Shown here: positions 1 through 8,724 of the stretch, one piece after another
Layout of the letters: every line of letters begins with the position of its first letter
Position numbering within the stretch: the stretch's first letter is position 1
Assembly (NCBI RefSeq): GCF_900168015.1
Contig: NZ_FUYR01000002.1
Location: 310,001 to 374,000, forward strand
DNA length: 64,000 nucleotides
Source of the DNA: Daejeonella lutea
Lineage (GTDB): Bacteria > Bacteroidota > Bacteroidia > Sphingobacteriales > Sphingobacteriaceae
Direction: 5' to 3'
The notes under the pieces: model-generated
Database searches by the model: none
What the model was told of the DNA's origin: nothing
What the model saw: only the letters and a program-made list of their open reading frames with translations
Program-made: the position numbers and the translations under genes

Positions 1-2589
1 GATACAGCGGTTGTAAGCCATCTGGTTCAAACCTTCTGATGAGTGAACGGTAGCAAGTACCGGACAAACAGTCTCACAAGGAGCATGATCGCAATGCTGA
101 CACAGCATTGGTTGGTGGATCACTGAAACGTTGTCCATGGTTTCCATGTCTTCCATTTCGTCTTCCTTCGTTACTTTACTGCCATTATCATTAACAGTGT
201 AGTAACGGTCGATACGCAGCCAGTGCATTTCACGACGCTTTCTAACCTCATCGCGTCCTACAACAGGGATGTTATTCTCTGCATTACAAGCTACAATACA
301 AGCTCCGCAACCCGTACATGCATTTAAATCGATCGCCATTACCCAATTGTGGCCTGGCATCTCATATTCGTTCCAAAGATCAACATGGTTAACATGACCG
401 TGGCCAGTACCGTGGTTTGGATCTTTTAAGTAATCTTTTAAAGTTGTTTCGCGGACGATATTTCTTCCCTCAATCGAGTGGTGAGTCTGCGTTTGAGCAA
501 GCTCATATATTCCGCCAGCTTTGCTGATAGTTGCAGCAGCATTTCCTTGCAAAGTACCGTTAACCAGTCTTAAGAAGGGATACGCATTTTTACCAACCTC
601 AACTGCTGCTTTTCCTGCCATCGTACGTCCGTAGCCAACAGCTATTGAAACAGTACCTGAAGCCTGACCCGGCTGGATTAATACTGGTAAAGTAACTTCG
701 TATTTATCAGTCTTGACAGTAACCATGTCATTCTCGCCAATGCCTAATTTCTCAGCATATTTAGGTCCGATAGCAGCATAGTTATCCCAGGTTACTTTAG
801 AAACCGCATCTGGCAACTCTTGCAACCAAGGGTTATTCGCCAGTTTACCATTTCCAATACCAGTACTTTCATAAATATGTAGCTCAACAGCATTGTCGCC
901 GCCTTTTGCTAGTGCATTGCTCTCAGCAACGATCGCAGATACTGCTGCAGCTACATTACCCGCTGATGAATAAGCACCTCCACCTTTAGCAGTCATTGTT
1001 ACAGATCCTTTTTGAAGAAGATCTTTCCAGCCAGTTGCACCCTGAGTTAAACCAGCCTTGCTCCAGTTATTCTGGATGTACTGGTAGTAATCCTGAACTG
1101 CGTTATCAGACCAGATCAAAAGACCTTGTTCTGCATTACGTGTATTGTAAACAGGATTGATGGTTGGTTGTGCAATAGTATAATAACCTTCTACCGGATT
1201 CGAGTCGCCCCATGATTCCAGGTAGTGGTGGTTAGGAGCAATAACCTGGCAAAGTGAAGCGGTTTCGTCTTTGCGATCAGCAAACGATACGCGAAGTGCC
1301 ACTTTTGCAAGTGCATCAGTGAATGCCTTCGGATCAGCATACTCGTAAGCCGGGTTACTATTAAGGAAGAACACCGCACCAACTGAACCGCTGTTCATCT
1401 CGCTTACCAAAGTCACGAAATCTGCATCGTTACCTGTGTACTGGTAAGATGGATTGTCAAGATCGACAGTGGTGCCATAATTCCCAAGAAGAGAGTTTAT
1501 AGCATTAACAACCGTTTGGGTTGCGATATCATTAGATCCTGATACTACAAGGCTTCTTCCTTTGGCCGCTGCCAGTTCCTTGGCAGCAAGCATAACTCCT
1601 GTTTCAGCTTTTTGGTTAGGTAATTTCTTACCGCCTGAAACAGCTCCGCCAAGGGCAGCATATAAATTTAGTAATGCAATACCTTCTTCAGATGGCTTCA
1701 ACGGAATACGTGCATCAGCATTTGTTCCGGTTAAGCTCATGCCGGTCTCAAACTGAATGTGACGAGACATCTTGCCGCCTTTCAGAGCAGCAGCATTTCT
1801 TTTAGAAGCGTATTGTGTATTGAATTCAATTGGCGAGATCCAGCTTCCAAGGAAATCGGCACCGAAGCTGACGATTACATCCGCGTTGTCGAAACGGTAT
1901 CTCGGAAGTACCGCTTTACCAAAGCTTGCTTCGTTAGCCTTAATTATACCTGTGTATGAAACTGCATCAACCTGTACATGCTTGGCTGATGGGTATTTTG
2001 CAATGAAATCAGCAATAACAGCTTTAGTAGAAGGACTGTTGACAGTAGAAGAAACGATACGGATGCTCTTACCACCTGTTTTAGACAATTCAGTTTTTAC
2101 AAACTGGTCGATCTTTTCCCATGAAGTATCTGCATCATTAAGAACTGGTCCTTTTAGTTTTGATACATCATATAAGTCAAGCACAGATGCCTGTCCTTTT
2201 GCATCTAAAGCTCCTTTGCTCAGGATACAATTAGGATTACCTTCAATCTTGATCGGACGGCCTTCACGGGTTTTAACCAGAATGCTGTGACCGTTAAAAG
2301 TTGAGGTGTAATAATTTGGAATACCTGGTACGATCTCTTCCGGCTTAACTAAGTAAGGAATTGATTTATGAACAGGAGTTTTCTGACAAGCAGCCAGGGT
2401 TACTGCACCTAAACCAAATCCCAGCGCCTTTAAGAAGTCGCGTCGTGGAGTTACGGTACTTAAGCCAGCTTCATTCAGAACCTCTTCCATAGGAAGCGAC
2501 TCAGCGAATTCGTTTTTGTTTTTCTCAACGAAGTCTTTAGTATTCTGCAGCTCTTCTAAACCTTTCCAGTATTTCTTATTGCTTTCCAT
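1..2589 (-). CDS. actB: Alternative complex III subunit ActB (Mo-oxidoreductase-like/4Fe-4S protein), partial
   Basis: Large periplasmic-side iron-sulfur subunit of alternative complex III, the quinol-oxidising complex that replaces bc1 in many Bacteroidota. The ATG is at 2589. The frame stays open to the left edge, so the C-terminus is missing. The N-terminal region holds a Tat-like motif (TPRRDFLKALG) followed by a hydrophobic stretch ending in LAAC. The middle is the molybdopterin-oxidoreductase-like domain, which in this family is known to lack the cofactor. Near the left edge are ferredoxin-type cysteine clusters CTGCGACIVAC and CQHCDHAPCETVCPV. It lies 46 nt downstream of the cytochrome subunit on the same strand, the usual act gene order, so actC and further subunits probably follow outside the window. 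Confidence 0.93.
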   Translation of the reverse strand, partial: MESNKKYWKGLEELQNTKDFVEKNKNEFAESLPMEEVLNEAGLSTVTPRRDFLKALGFGLGAVTLAACQKTPVHKSIPYLVKPEEIVPGIPNYYTSTFNGHSILVKTREGRPIKIEGNPNCILSKGALDAKGQASVLDLYDVSKLKGPVLNDADTSWEKIDQFVKTELSKTGGKSIRIVSSTVNSPSTKAVIADFIAKYPSAKHVQVDAVSYTGIIKANEASFGKAVLPRYRFDNADVIVSFGADFLGSWISPIEFNTQYASKRNAAALKGGKMSRHIQFETGMSLTGTNADARIPLKPSEEGIALLNLYAALGGAVSGGKKLPNQKAETGVMLAAKELAAAKGRSLVVSGSNDIATQTVVNAINSLLGNYGTTVDLDNPSYQYTGNDADFVTLVSEMNSGSVGAVFFLNSNPAYEYADPKAFTDALAKVALRVSFADRKDETASLCQVIAPNHHYLESWGDSNPVEGYYTIAQPTINPVYNTRNAEQGLLIWSDNAVQDYYQYIQNNWSKAGLTQGATGWKDLLQKGSVTMTAKGGGAYSSAGNVAAAVSAIVAESNALAKGGDNAVELHIYESTGIGNGKLANNPWLQELPDAVSKVTWDNYAAIGPKYAEKLGIGENDMVTVKTDKYEVTLPVLIQPGQASGTVSIAVGYGRTMAGKAAVEVGKNAYPFLRLVNGTLQGNAAATISKAGGIYELAQTQTHHSIEGRNIVRETTLKDYLKDPNHGTGHGHVNHVDLWNEYEMPGHNWVMAIDLNACTGCGACIVACNAENNIPVVGRDEVRKRREMHWLRIDRYYTVNDNGSKVTKEDEMEDMETMDNVSVIHQPMLCQHCDHAPCETVCPVLATVHSSEGLNQMAYNRCI

Positions 2590-2635
2590 TTAAGCTATAT
2601 AACTGTATACGTATGTTTTCTTTAAAATTCTATTC

Positions 2636-3907
2636 TTAGTAGTGGCACTTGCTACACTCTAAACCACCTAATACTGCCGCTGTAACCTTCTCACCTTTTT
2701 TCAACTTGTCGTGAGCAGCAATTAATCTATCGTAGTATGGATTATCTTTATGGTTCACCTCAGTTTCTTTGTGGCAGTTAACGCACCATTTCATTGTAAG
2801 CGGCGAGTACTGGTAAACCTCTTCCATAGTCTGGATCGGTCCGTGACATTTCTGGCACTCAATGCCGGCTACTGAAACGTGTTGTGAGTGATTGAAGTAA
2901 GCAAGATCAGGCAGGTTATGGATACGGATCCATTCAACCGGCTTTGTATTATTACCGTATTGCTTGGTCGTTTCATTATAATCTAATGCATGGTAGATCT
3001 TCTGAATCTCCGGAGAAGTCTTTCCATCGTATTTGTCTGATGCCGTTACGTAGTTATGGCAGTTCATACAAACATTTAATGATGGTATTGACGCATTCTT
3101 AGAAGTAAATGCACCGGTATGGCAGTACTGACAATCTATCTTATTAACACCTGCGTGAAGCTGGTGAGAGAACTTAATTGGCTGCACTGGCTGGTATCCT
3201 GTGTGAACACCTGTTTCCCACATGCCCATCCATCCTGCTGATCCAAGGAAAATAACAAGGAGCAGCACTACAAATAAGATGAATTTCTTGTTCTTGGTAA
3301 GCCTTTTCAGACCAGCTAATCTATCACCAGGGACAACTTCATCGTCTTCTACAAGCACACCTTGTTTCTGAAGCATCACGCGTTCCAAAGTACGGATCAC
3401 ACGGTTCAGAACTACGATAACGATGAAAGCAATGATAATCACAGCGATCAGTCCGAAGATCATAAAGTTACTGATCTCGCCAGAACCGCCTTCTGCAGAG
3501 GCACCGCCAGCAGCCTTTGGATCAGCAGCAGGTTTAGTCTCTTCGGCTTTTACGTAAGCAAGAATGTTTTTGACATCATCATCCGACAATTCAGGGAAAG
3601 CCGACATCGCAGCAGGTGAAAATGCTTCAACTTCTTTTGCTACAGGATCTCCTGAAGCAATTAAAGCAGGTGCGTTCTTGATCCACTTAAGCAACCATGC
3701 TTCTTCGCGGCGTTCAGTTACTCCCTTTAGATCAGGACCAACTACAACTTTTCCAACTGCGTGACAAGCCGTACACTTTTGCTTGAATATCGCTCCACCG
3801 GCAGCCACATCCTGTGCACTTGCTGAAGATACAGCAGCTACAGCCAGAAAAGAAACCAGTATCAGAGACTTCGTAACACTTCTAAAAAACAATGAGATGC
3901 TTCTCAT
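2636..3907 (-). CDS. actA: ActA-type multihaem cytochrome c with N-terminal monohaem domain
   Basis: 423-residue electron-transfer subunit of alternative complex III. A signal peptide (about residues 1-31) precedes a class I cytochrome c domain with haem motif CTACH at 45-49. Two hydrophobic segments follow (about 145-170 and 208-230), then a C-terminal domain with five CxxCH motifs (CQYCH, CMNCH, CQKCH, CVNCH, CSKCH), the last ending two residues before the stop. ActA of Rhodothermus marinus is described as pentahaem and the monohaem protein ActE as separate. Here a monohaem domain is fused in front, giving six haems. First gene of the operon; a good promoter box lies at 3987-3994. Confidence 0.92.
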   Translation of the reverse strand: MRSISLFFRSVTKSLILVSFLAVAAVSSASAQDVAAGGAIFKQKCTACHAVGKVVVGPDLKGVTERREEAWLLKWIKNAPALIASGDPVAKEVEAFSPAAMSAFPELSDDDVKNILAYVKAEETKPAADPKAAGGASAEGGSGEISNFMIFGLIAVIIIAFIVIVVLNRVIRTLERVMLQKQGVLVEDDEVVPGDRLAGLKRLTKNKKFILFVVLLLVIFLGSAGWMGMWETGVHTGYQPVQPIKFSHQLHAGVNKIDCQYCHTGAFTSKNASIPSLNVCMNCHNYVTASDKYDGKTSPEIQKIYHALDYNETTKQYGNNTKPVEWIRIHNLPDLAYFNHSQHVSVAGIECQKCHGPIQTMEEVYQYSPLTMKWCVNCHKETEVNHKDNPYYDRLIAAHDKLKKGEKVTAAVLGGLECSKCHY

Positions 3908-3986
3908 ATTGAGTATTTAATGCTAAAAAATTGAAATGTATGATAGAAAATACGCCTGGTATTAGGGAGGCACTTATTTTCGATGA

Positions 3987-3994
3987 CAAAAGTA
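3987..3994 (-). promoter_or_regulatory. Bacteroidota -7 box for the act operon
   Basis: On the minus strand the sequence reads TACTTTTG, a perfect match to the Bacteroidota TAnnTTTG element, 80 nt before the actA start codon. The 3908-4156 intergenic region is AT-rich and otherwise shows only this box. No clear -33 TTTG was found at standard spacing. Confidence 0.5.
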
Positions 3995-4156
3995 GGTTTT
4001 ATTCACTTAACCATGACATTAACGTGACTAATATTACTAATTTATAATCGTTCTAAATTGATGTTAAATTAGTTATCTATCAATTAGTTATGACAGAAAC
4101 CTTCGTTTACAAGTAGCTAGCTTAGGAAAAATAGTTGCTTGTATAAAAACAAATTA

Positions 4157-5137
4157 CTACTGCTTTAAAACCCACGCGAAAATTAATGGCGCCACAATAG
4201 TGGCATCAGATTCGACTATAAATTTTGGTGTATGAATATCCAGTTTTCCCCACGTAATCTTCTCATTAGGAACTGCACCAGAGTACGATCCGAAGGAAGT
4301 TGTTGAGTCTGAGATTTGGCAGAAATAGCTCCAGAAAGGAATGTTCTCCATCTCCATATCCTGGTAAAGCATAGGTACCACGCAAATTGGGAAATCTCCC
4401 GCAATACCGCCCCCTATCTGGAAAAAGCCCACACCTTTGCCACCTGAATTAGCAATATACCATTCGGCAAGCCAGCCCATATATTCAATTCCGCTTTTCA
4501 TTGTTGAAGCCTGAAGCTCTCTCTTCATCACGTAAGAAGCGAAAATATTCCCCATCGTTGAATCTTCCCATCCGGGAACTACAATTGGCAGGTTCTTCTC
4601 CGCAGCTGCCAGCATCCACGAGTTCTTTGGGTCAATCTCATAGTATTGCTCCAGGTCGCCGCTCAACAGCATTTTATACATGAACTCATGCGGAAAATAT
4701 CGCTCACCCGCGCTGTCGGCATCTTTCCAGATCTTGTGAATATGCTTTTGCAAACGCCTGAAAGCTTCTTCTTCAGGGATGCAGGTATCTGTTACGCGAT
4801 TGTAATGGTTCTCTAACAGGTCCCATTCGTCCTGCGGACTAAGATCTCTATAGTTTGGAACACGCTTATAATGGGAGTGTGCCACCAGGTTCATAATATC
4901 CTCTTCCAGGTTAGCTCCCGTACAGGAAATAATGGCAACCTTATCCTGGCGGATCATCTCCGCAAGGGAAATACCCAGCTCAGCAGTACTCATAGCGCCG
5001 GCAAGAGTGATCATCATCTTACCACCTTCATCCAGGTGAGTTTCGTAACCCTTAGCCGCATCCATTAATGCAGCAGAATTGAAATGCAGGTAATTTGTTT
5101 CGATAAAACGGGAGATCGGTCCTCTTTCAGCAGCCAT
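4157..5137 (-). CDS. Deoxyhypusine synthase-like protein
   Basis: 326 residues matching the deoxyhypusine synthase fold along its whole length. The motif TLAGAMSTAELG (NAD site) lies at about 44-55. The C-terminal block GAVPNEKITWGKLD keeps the catalytic lysine (Lys298, equivalent to human Lys329). Eukaryotic and archaeal enzymes transfer the aminobutyl group of spermidine to eIF5A/aIF5A. Bacteria lack that substrate, so bacterial homologues are thought to act in polyamine chemistry (for example homospermidine formation) or on unknown proteins. Monocistronic: 250 nt gap downstream and its own promoter box at 5157-5164. The family is certain; the substrate is unknown. Confidence 0.88.
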   Translation of the reverse strand: MAAERGPISRFIETNYLHFNSAALMDAAKGYETHLDEGGKMMITLAGAMSTAELGISLAEMIRQDKVAIISCTGANLEEDIMNLVAHSHYKRVPNYRDLSPQDEWDLLENHYNRVTDTCIPEEEAFRRLQKHIHKIWKDADSAGERYFPHEFMYKMLLSGDLEQYYEIDPKNSWMLAAAEKNLPIVVPGWEDSTMGNIFASYVMKRELQASTMKSGIEYMGWLAEWYIANSGGKGVGFFQIGGGIAGDFPICVVPMLYQDMEMENIPFWSYFCQISDSTTSFGSYSGAVPNEKITWGKLDIHTPKFIVESDATIVAPLIFAWVLKQ

Positions 5138-5156
5138 GATTATGATTTTTAGACCG

Positions 5157-5164
5157 CAAAATTA
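5157..5164 (-). promoter_or_regulatory. -7 box for the deoxyhypusine synthase-like gene
   Basis: TAATTTTG on the minus strand, a perfect TAnnTTTG match, 19 nt upstream of the ATG at 5137. Predicted leader is very short. Confidence 0.5.
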
Positions 5165-5253
5165 GGTTTCTTTAGGTTAGGAAACAAGGTAAGAAGTGCT
5201 GAAAACAACGCTTAGCAGTAAAACAGAAACCGCATTAACACTGATTTATAACA

Positions 5254-5766
5254 TTAGACCGGCACTAAATGAGGCTTGCCACGAACCGATTCGCGCAGAC
5301 GAATAAATTGAACGTGGTCTCGTAAAAAGGTCGTTTTGAGCCTCTCCGGAACCTTCAAAACCACCTTCACAGCCTCCTCATCCAACTTATACAGCTTGAC
5401 CGGCACTTTCCATCCCAGCGAGTTTGTGATGATGGAGCGGTCAAAACGGATCTTCTTCTTTTTCACGCCAAGCGGTTCAGCGCTCATAAATTCCGCGATT
5501 GCAAGGTTCCATGCCGAGCGAAAACCCAACAGAGAGGCTTTAACTGAATAAATATCCTTCAAACCCGGTTCTTTAATCACCACTCTGGCAAACGCAATGG
5601 CTTCAGAAAAACGCTTTTGGGCATGTTTCTGCCGCTCACTGTAAATAACCTTGCTCCGGTCGGGGAAACTACTCACTACGGTCCTGCCCCCACACTGCCT
5701 GAACAGCAGCTGGCGATTCACGCTTCCGCGAAAGCCTGCAAAAAGAGGGGAAGTTTGTATAGCCAA
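5254..5766 (-). CDS. Uncharacterised basic protein
   Basis: 170 residues, rich in Lys/Arg (about 30 basic residues), without signal peptide or membrane segment. The N-terminus MAIQTSPLFAGFRGSVNRQL and the central block with KHAQKRFSEAIAFAR look like a conserved soluble domain. I do not recognise a named family with certainty; it recalls DUF6266-like proteins found only in Bacteroidota. It is the only long frame in this stretch and its codon use resembles the neighbours. It stands alone, followed downstream (116 nt) by the deoxyhypusine synthase-like gene, whose own promoter lies between them. Function unknown. Confidence 0.6.
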   Translation of the reverse strand: MAIQTSPLFAGFRGSVNRQLLFRQCGGRTVVSSFPDRSKVIYSERQKHAQKRFSEAIAFARVVIKEPGLKDIYSVKASLLGFRSAWNLAIAEFMSAEPLGVKKKKIRFDRSIITNSLGWKVPVKLYKLDEEAVKVVLKVPERLKTTFLRDHVQFIRLRESVRGKPHLVPV

Positions 5767-5995
5767 TGCACTGATTATTAACTACACAAGATAATAAATG
5801 GTTCTGAATTAACCAAATAATTTAGCCACTTTTTGACTGAAATTATGTGAAATAAGTGAATTGACAACACCCTCTATTCACTTAGCAAGTGCTTAGTACT
5901 GGCTAAGCCATGTCTATGCCCTCACCTTTTTACGTTCAATTGTGTTTTAAACGCAGTTTATTACTTAAACACTGTTAGATCAACTCTAAGAAGCT

Positions 5996-6230
5996 TGGGG
6001 GTTTCCAGCTTTCGCTGGAATGACAAGATGTTATAAGTCAATTGGGAGATTCCAGCCTCCGCTGGAATCTGAGTTTAATCACGATTTTTAGTTTTGTCGC
6101 TTGCCATGAAGTTTAAAAACATCAACTGCCTTTGAGCGGTATTTTATTGGATTCCAGCGGAGGCTGGAATCTCCCAATATTTCCCCACTGCTGATTGTCA
6201 TTCCCGCGAAGGCGGGAACCTCCCAATAAT
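5996..6230. repeat. Cluster of four short palindromic intergenic repeats
   Basis: Within the 560-nt gap 5767-6329 four hairpin units occur: 6003-6020 (TTCCAGCtttcGCTGGAA), 6047-6070 (AGATTCCAGC + 4 nt + its complement), 6151-6170 and 6199-6216 (TTCCCGCgaagGCGGGAA). Three units have a TTGGGAG or CTCCCAA tag on one side. The segment 6041-6068 is an exact inverted copy of 6151-6178 (28 bp), so the pair could form a larger stem with an 82-nt loop. These look like REP/dRS3-style dispersed repeats. The rest of the gap shows no gene. Confidence 0.85.
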
Positions 6231-6329
6231 AATCAGTATTCTCATAATAGTTATATTAAAGGGCGTTTCCCTGCTAATGCTACACAGCAACAAAATTTCC
6301 TATCTTCATACATTCAAACCTAACCTGTT

Positions 6330-7991
6330 ATGAAAATGAAACTCTACCCCCTTGCCCTTGCGGCCATCGCATTACTTGGCGCCTGCAATCAGGACACAAA
6401 AAATACTTCCGCCGTTGATGAAGACGGCCTGGCTGCATTCAGCGCAGATAGCATGCGACTGCATGTTGCTCAGCTAGCAGATGATTCGCTCATGGGGCGC
6501 AAGCCATTTACCGAAGGCGAAACCAAGACTGTAGCGTACCTGCAAAAACAATTTAAACAGGCAGGCCTGGAGCCGGGAAATGGTGATAGTTATCTCCAGG
6601 AGGTTCCCATGGTAAATATTCAGACCAATGCCGACCCCTCCATGACTGTAAGCGCCCCTAAAGGCAATCTTTCTCTTAAAGGTTTTGACGATTATGTAAT
6701 CTGGACAGATAAAATTGCTGATAAGGTTAGCCTGAATAATGATGAGGTTGTGTTCGCTGGCTACGGCGTGGTTGCACCGGAACATAACTGGAACGATTAC
6801 GCGGGACTGGATGTGAAAGGAAAAGTTGTGCTCGTAATGGTAAATGATCCGGGTTTTGCTGCTAATGATTCAAGCTTGTTCAAAGGTAAAACAATGACCT
6901 ATTACGGTCGCTGGACCTACAAATTCGAAGAAGCAGCACGCCAGGGTGCAAAAGGCTGCTTAATAGTCCACACCACCGAAGGCGCCAGCTACCCTTTCTC
7001 TGTAGTGCAAAATAACTGGAATGCATCCAAGCTCCGGCTTGATGATCGCGCTAAACCAAAGCCATATACCGATATTAATGGTTGGGTTTCTCTGCCAGCA
7101 GCAAAGCGCCTCGTTGCAGCAGCAGGCATGGATAGCACCAGTTTCTTCGCTATGGCTGATAAACCTGGCTTCAAAGCACTGCCACTGAACCTTAAACTTT
7201 CTACCAGCATGAAAGTGACTACCACCTTCAACAAATCATATAATGTTGTTGGGAAAATCACTGGCACAAAGCGTCCGGATGAGGTTATCGTTTATTCCTC
7301 GCACTGGGATCATTTGGGTATCGGCAAAGCGGACGAAACCGGAGATTCCATTTACAATGGCGCACTGGATAACGCGACAGGTACTGCAGGGTTGCTGGAA
7401 TTGGCCCGTGCGTTTAAGAGCCTGAAAGTGCAACCGGAACGAACTATAATTATGCTGTCGGTTACTGCCGAAGAACAGGGACTTTGGGGATCGGCCTACT
7501 ACGCCCAGAATCCAATCTACCCGGTAAATAAAACTGTGGCAAACATCAATATTGATGGCATCAATCCGAATGAAAGCACCCGGGATATCATAACCATTGG
7601 TAAAGGACAGTCTGAGTTGGAGGACTACCTGAAGGAAGCAGCGGAAAAGGCAGGCAGAGTGCTCGCCTATGAAAATCATCCTGAAGCCGGATACTACTAC
7701 CGTTCTGATCACTTCAATTTCGCGAAGGTGGGTATTCCGGCACTATATACATCCAATGGAATGGAGGTTATAGGTAAAGAAGCAGGCTACGGGGCCAAGG
7801 CAGATTCGATCTACACCGAAAAACATTATCACCGACCTTCAGACGAATACGACCCGACTACATGGACCTTTGCCGGCGGTATAGATGATCTTAAATTGCT
7901 TTTCCTGGTAGGTAAACGCCTTGCTTTCGAAACAAAAATGCCTGTTTGGAAAGAGGGATCGGAGTTTAAAGCGATCAGAGAGGGCAAATGA
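6330..7991 (+). CDS. Secreted M28 family metallopeptidase with PA domain (lipoprotein)
   Basis: 553-residue zinc aminopeptidase-like lipoprotein. Signal peptide with lipobox LLGAC at about 15-19. The central insert (about 130-270, with VVFAGYGVVAPEHNWNDYAG) is a protease-associated domain. The M28 catalytic core follows. Di-zinc ligands and catalytic acid are visible: His325 (SSHWDHLG), Asp347 (GALDNATG), Glu381/Glu382 (TAEEQG), Asp409 (NINIDG) and His461 (RSDHFN). All are intact. Probably removes N-terminal residues from peptides at the outer membrane or periplasm. Converges with cinA across a heptamer hairpin that begins 9 nt after the stop codon. Confidence 0.93.
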   Translation: MKMKLYPLALAAIALLGACNQDTKNTSAVDEDGLAAFSADSMRLHVAQLADDSLMGRKPFTEGETKTVAYLQKQFKQAGLEPGNGDSYLQEVPMVNIQTNADPSMTVSAPKGNLSLKGFDDYVIWTDKIADKVSLNNDEVVFAGYGVVAPEHNWNDYAGLDVKGKVVLVMVNDPGFAANDSSLFKGKTMTYYGRWTYKFEEAARQGAKGCLIVHTTEGASYPFSVVQNNWNASKLRLDDRAKPKPYTDINGWVSLPAAKRLVAAAGMDSTSFFAMADKPGFKALPLNLKLSTSMKVTTTFNKSYNVVGKITGTKRPDEVIVYSSHWDHLGIGKADETGDSIYNGALDNATGTAGLLELARAFKSLKVQPERTIIMLSVTAEEQGLWGSAYYAQNPIYPVNKTVANINIDGINPNESTRDIITIGKGQSELEDYLKEAAEKAGRVLAYENHPEAGYYYRSDHFNFAKVGIPALYTSNGMEVIGKEAGYGAKADSIYTEKHYHRPSDEYDPTTWTFAGGIDDLKLLFLVGKRLAFETKMPVWKEGSEFKAIREGK

Positions 7992-8000
7992 GCTGAAAAG

Positions 8001-8096
8001 GGAGAGTGGAGAGTAGAGAATGAATTAAACGCTGCATTAAAATTAGTAGCGTCTTCTCTCTCCATTCTCAACCTTCCACTCTCAATTCTCAACTTT
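8001..8096. repeat. Heptamer-type inverted array between M28 gene and cinA
   Basis: Left arm 8001-8022 repeats GAGAGTGGAGAGTAGAGAA. Right arm 8053-8096 carries the complementary TCTCTCCATTCTCAACC and TCCACTCTCAATTCTCAAC series. The loop contains GCTGCATTAAAATTAGTAGC, itself partly self-complementary. The right arm overlaps the last codons of cinA. It probably acts as a bidirectional terminator for the two convergent genes. Confidence 0.75.
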
Positions 8097-8579
8097 CTTC
8101 ACATCACGTATTAAGTCCAATACCATCCTTGCCACTCTGTCTACAGCCTGTGCAATAATGTCCTCCGGCTTACCTCTATACACTTCCCTAAGCCCGAGGC
8201 TTTTTTCTTCCCAAATCATATGCATAAACATAGTGCCTACTGGCTTTTCTGGTGTTTCACTTCCGCCGGATGTGGTGAGTCCGGTGACAGCCACATACAC
8301 ATCAGCTTTTATTAGTTTCTTTAGCCTTCTGCTTAATTGTTCGGTAACCTCGGCCGACTCAGGAGTATATTTCTTGATAATTCCAGGCGGAATATGCAGA
8401 ATATGTTCTTTTAACACTGCATCATAACAGACAATCCCGCCTTTTAACACCTGACCTGATTGGGGTGCCATCGCGAACGCGGCACAAAGACTGCCGGCAG
8501 TCGCGCTCTCAGCAAAGGTTATGGTAAGATTATTTGCAGCAAGTGCTTTGCAACTTTCAAGGACTAGTGTAGATGGCAT
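8082..8579 (-). CDS. pncC: CinA/PncC family nicotinamide-nucleotide amidohydrolase
   Basis: 165 residues, the length of stand-alone PncC proteins. Motifs typical of the CinA C-terminal domain are present: FAESATAGSLCAAFA at about 22-36, GGIVCYDAVLKEHIL, and VAVTGLTTSGGSETPEKPVGTMF. The enzyme deamidates NMN to nicotinate mononucleotide in pyridine nucleotide recycling. No N-terminal MoaB-like domain is fused. The last codons (AAG AAA GTT GAG AAT TGA) lie inside the heptamer array, so the C-terminal KKVEN and the stop codon come from repeat sequence. Reads away from the Omp85-type gene. Confidence 0.9.
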   Translation of the reverse strand: MPSTLVLESCKALAANNLTITFAESATAGSLCAAFAMAPQSGQVLKGGIVCYDAVLKEHILHIPPGIIKKYTPESAEVTEQLSRRLKKLIKADVYVAVTGLTTSGGSETPEKPVGTMFMHMIWEEKSLGLREVYRGKPEDIIAQAVDRVARMVLDLIRDVKKVEN

Positions 8580-8710
8580 AGATATATTTTCCTGTATAAC
8601 TTTTGTCTGGATAATAAGTTTGTGGGCCTATAGGAAATTGAACCATTTGTCTTTAATTCTTATAGCGGCTCATCTGCTTGTGATATCATCTTCAACTGTG
8701 AACTTAATCC

Positions 8711-8718
8711 TATATTTG
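8711..8718 (+). promoter_or_regulatory. -7 box before the Omp85-type gene
   Basis: TATATTTG, a perfect TAnnTTTG match, only 6 nt before the ATG at 8725. The transcript would be nearly or fully leaderless, and this spacing helps decide the start. Confidence 0.5.
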
Positions 8719-8724
8719 CCGCTC

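Noticed and set aside
1191-2290. Several frames of 60-170 codons inside actB
   Set aside because: The minus-strand actB frame is open throughout with Fe-S and Tat motifs, so these are shadows.
7236-7712. 158-codon minus-strand frame inside the M28 gene
   Set aside because: Opposite-strand shadow of a gene with complete catalytic motifs; no recognisable domain.
8521-8724. Long N-terminal extension of the Omp85-type protein
   Set aside because: It covers the promoter box and overlaps cinA; a proper signal peptide begins at 8725.
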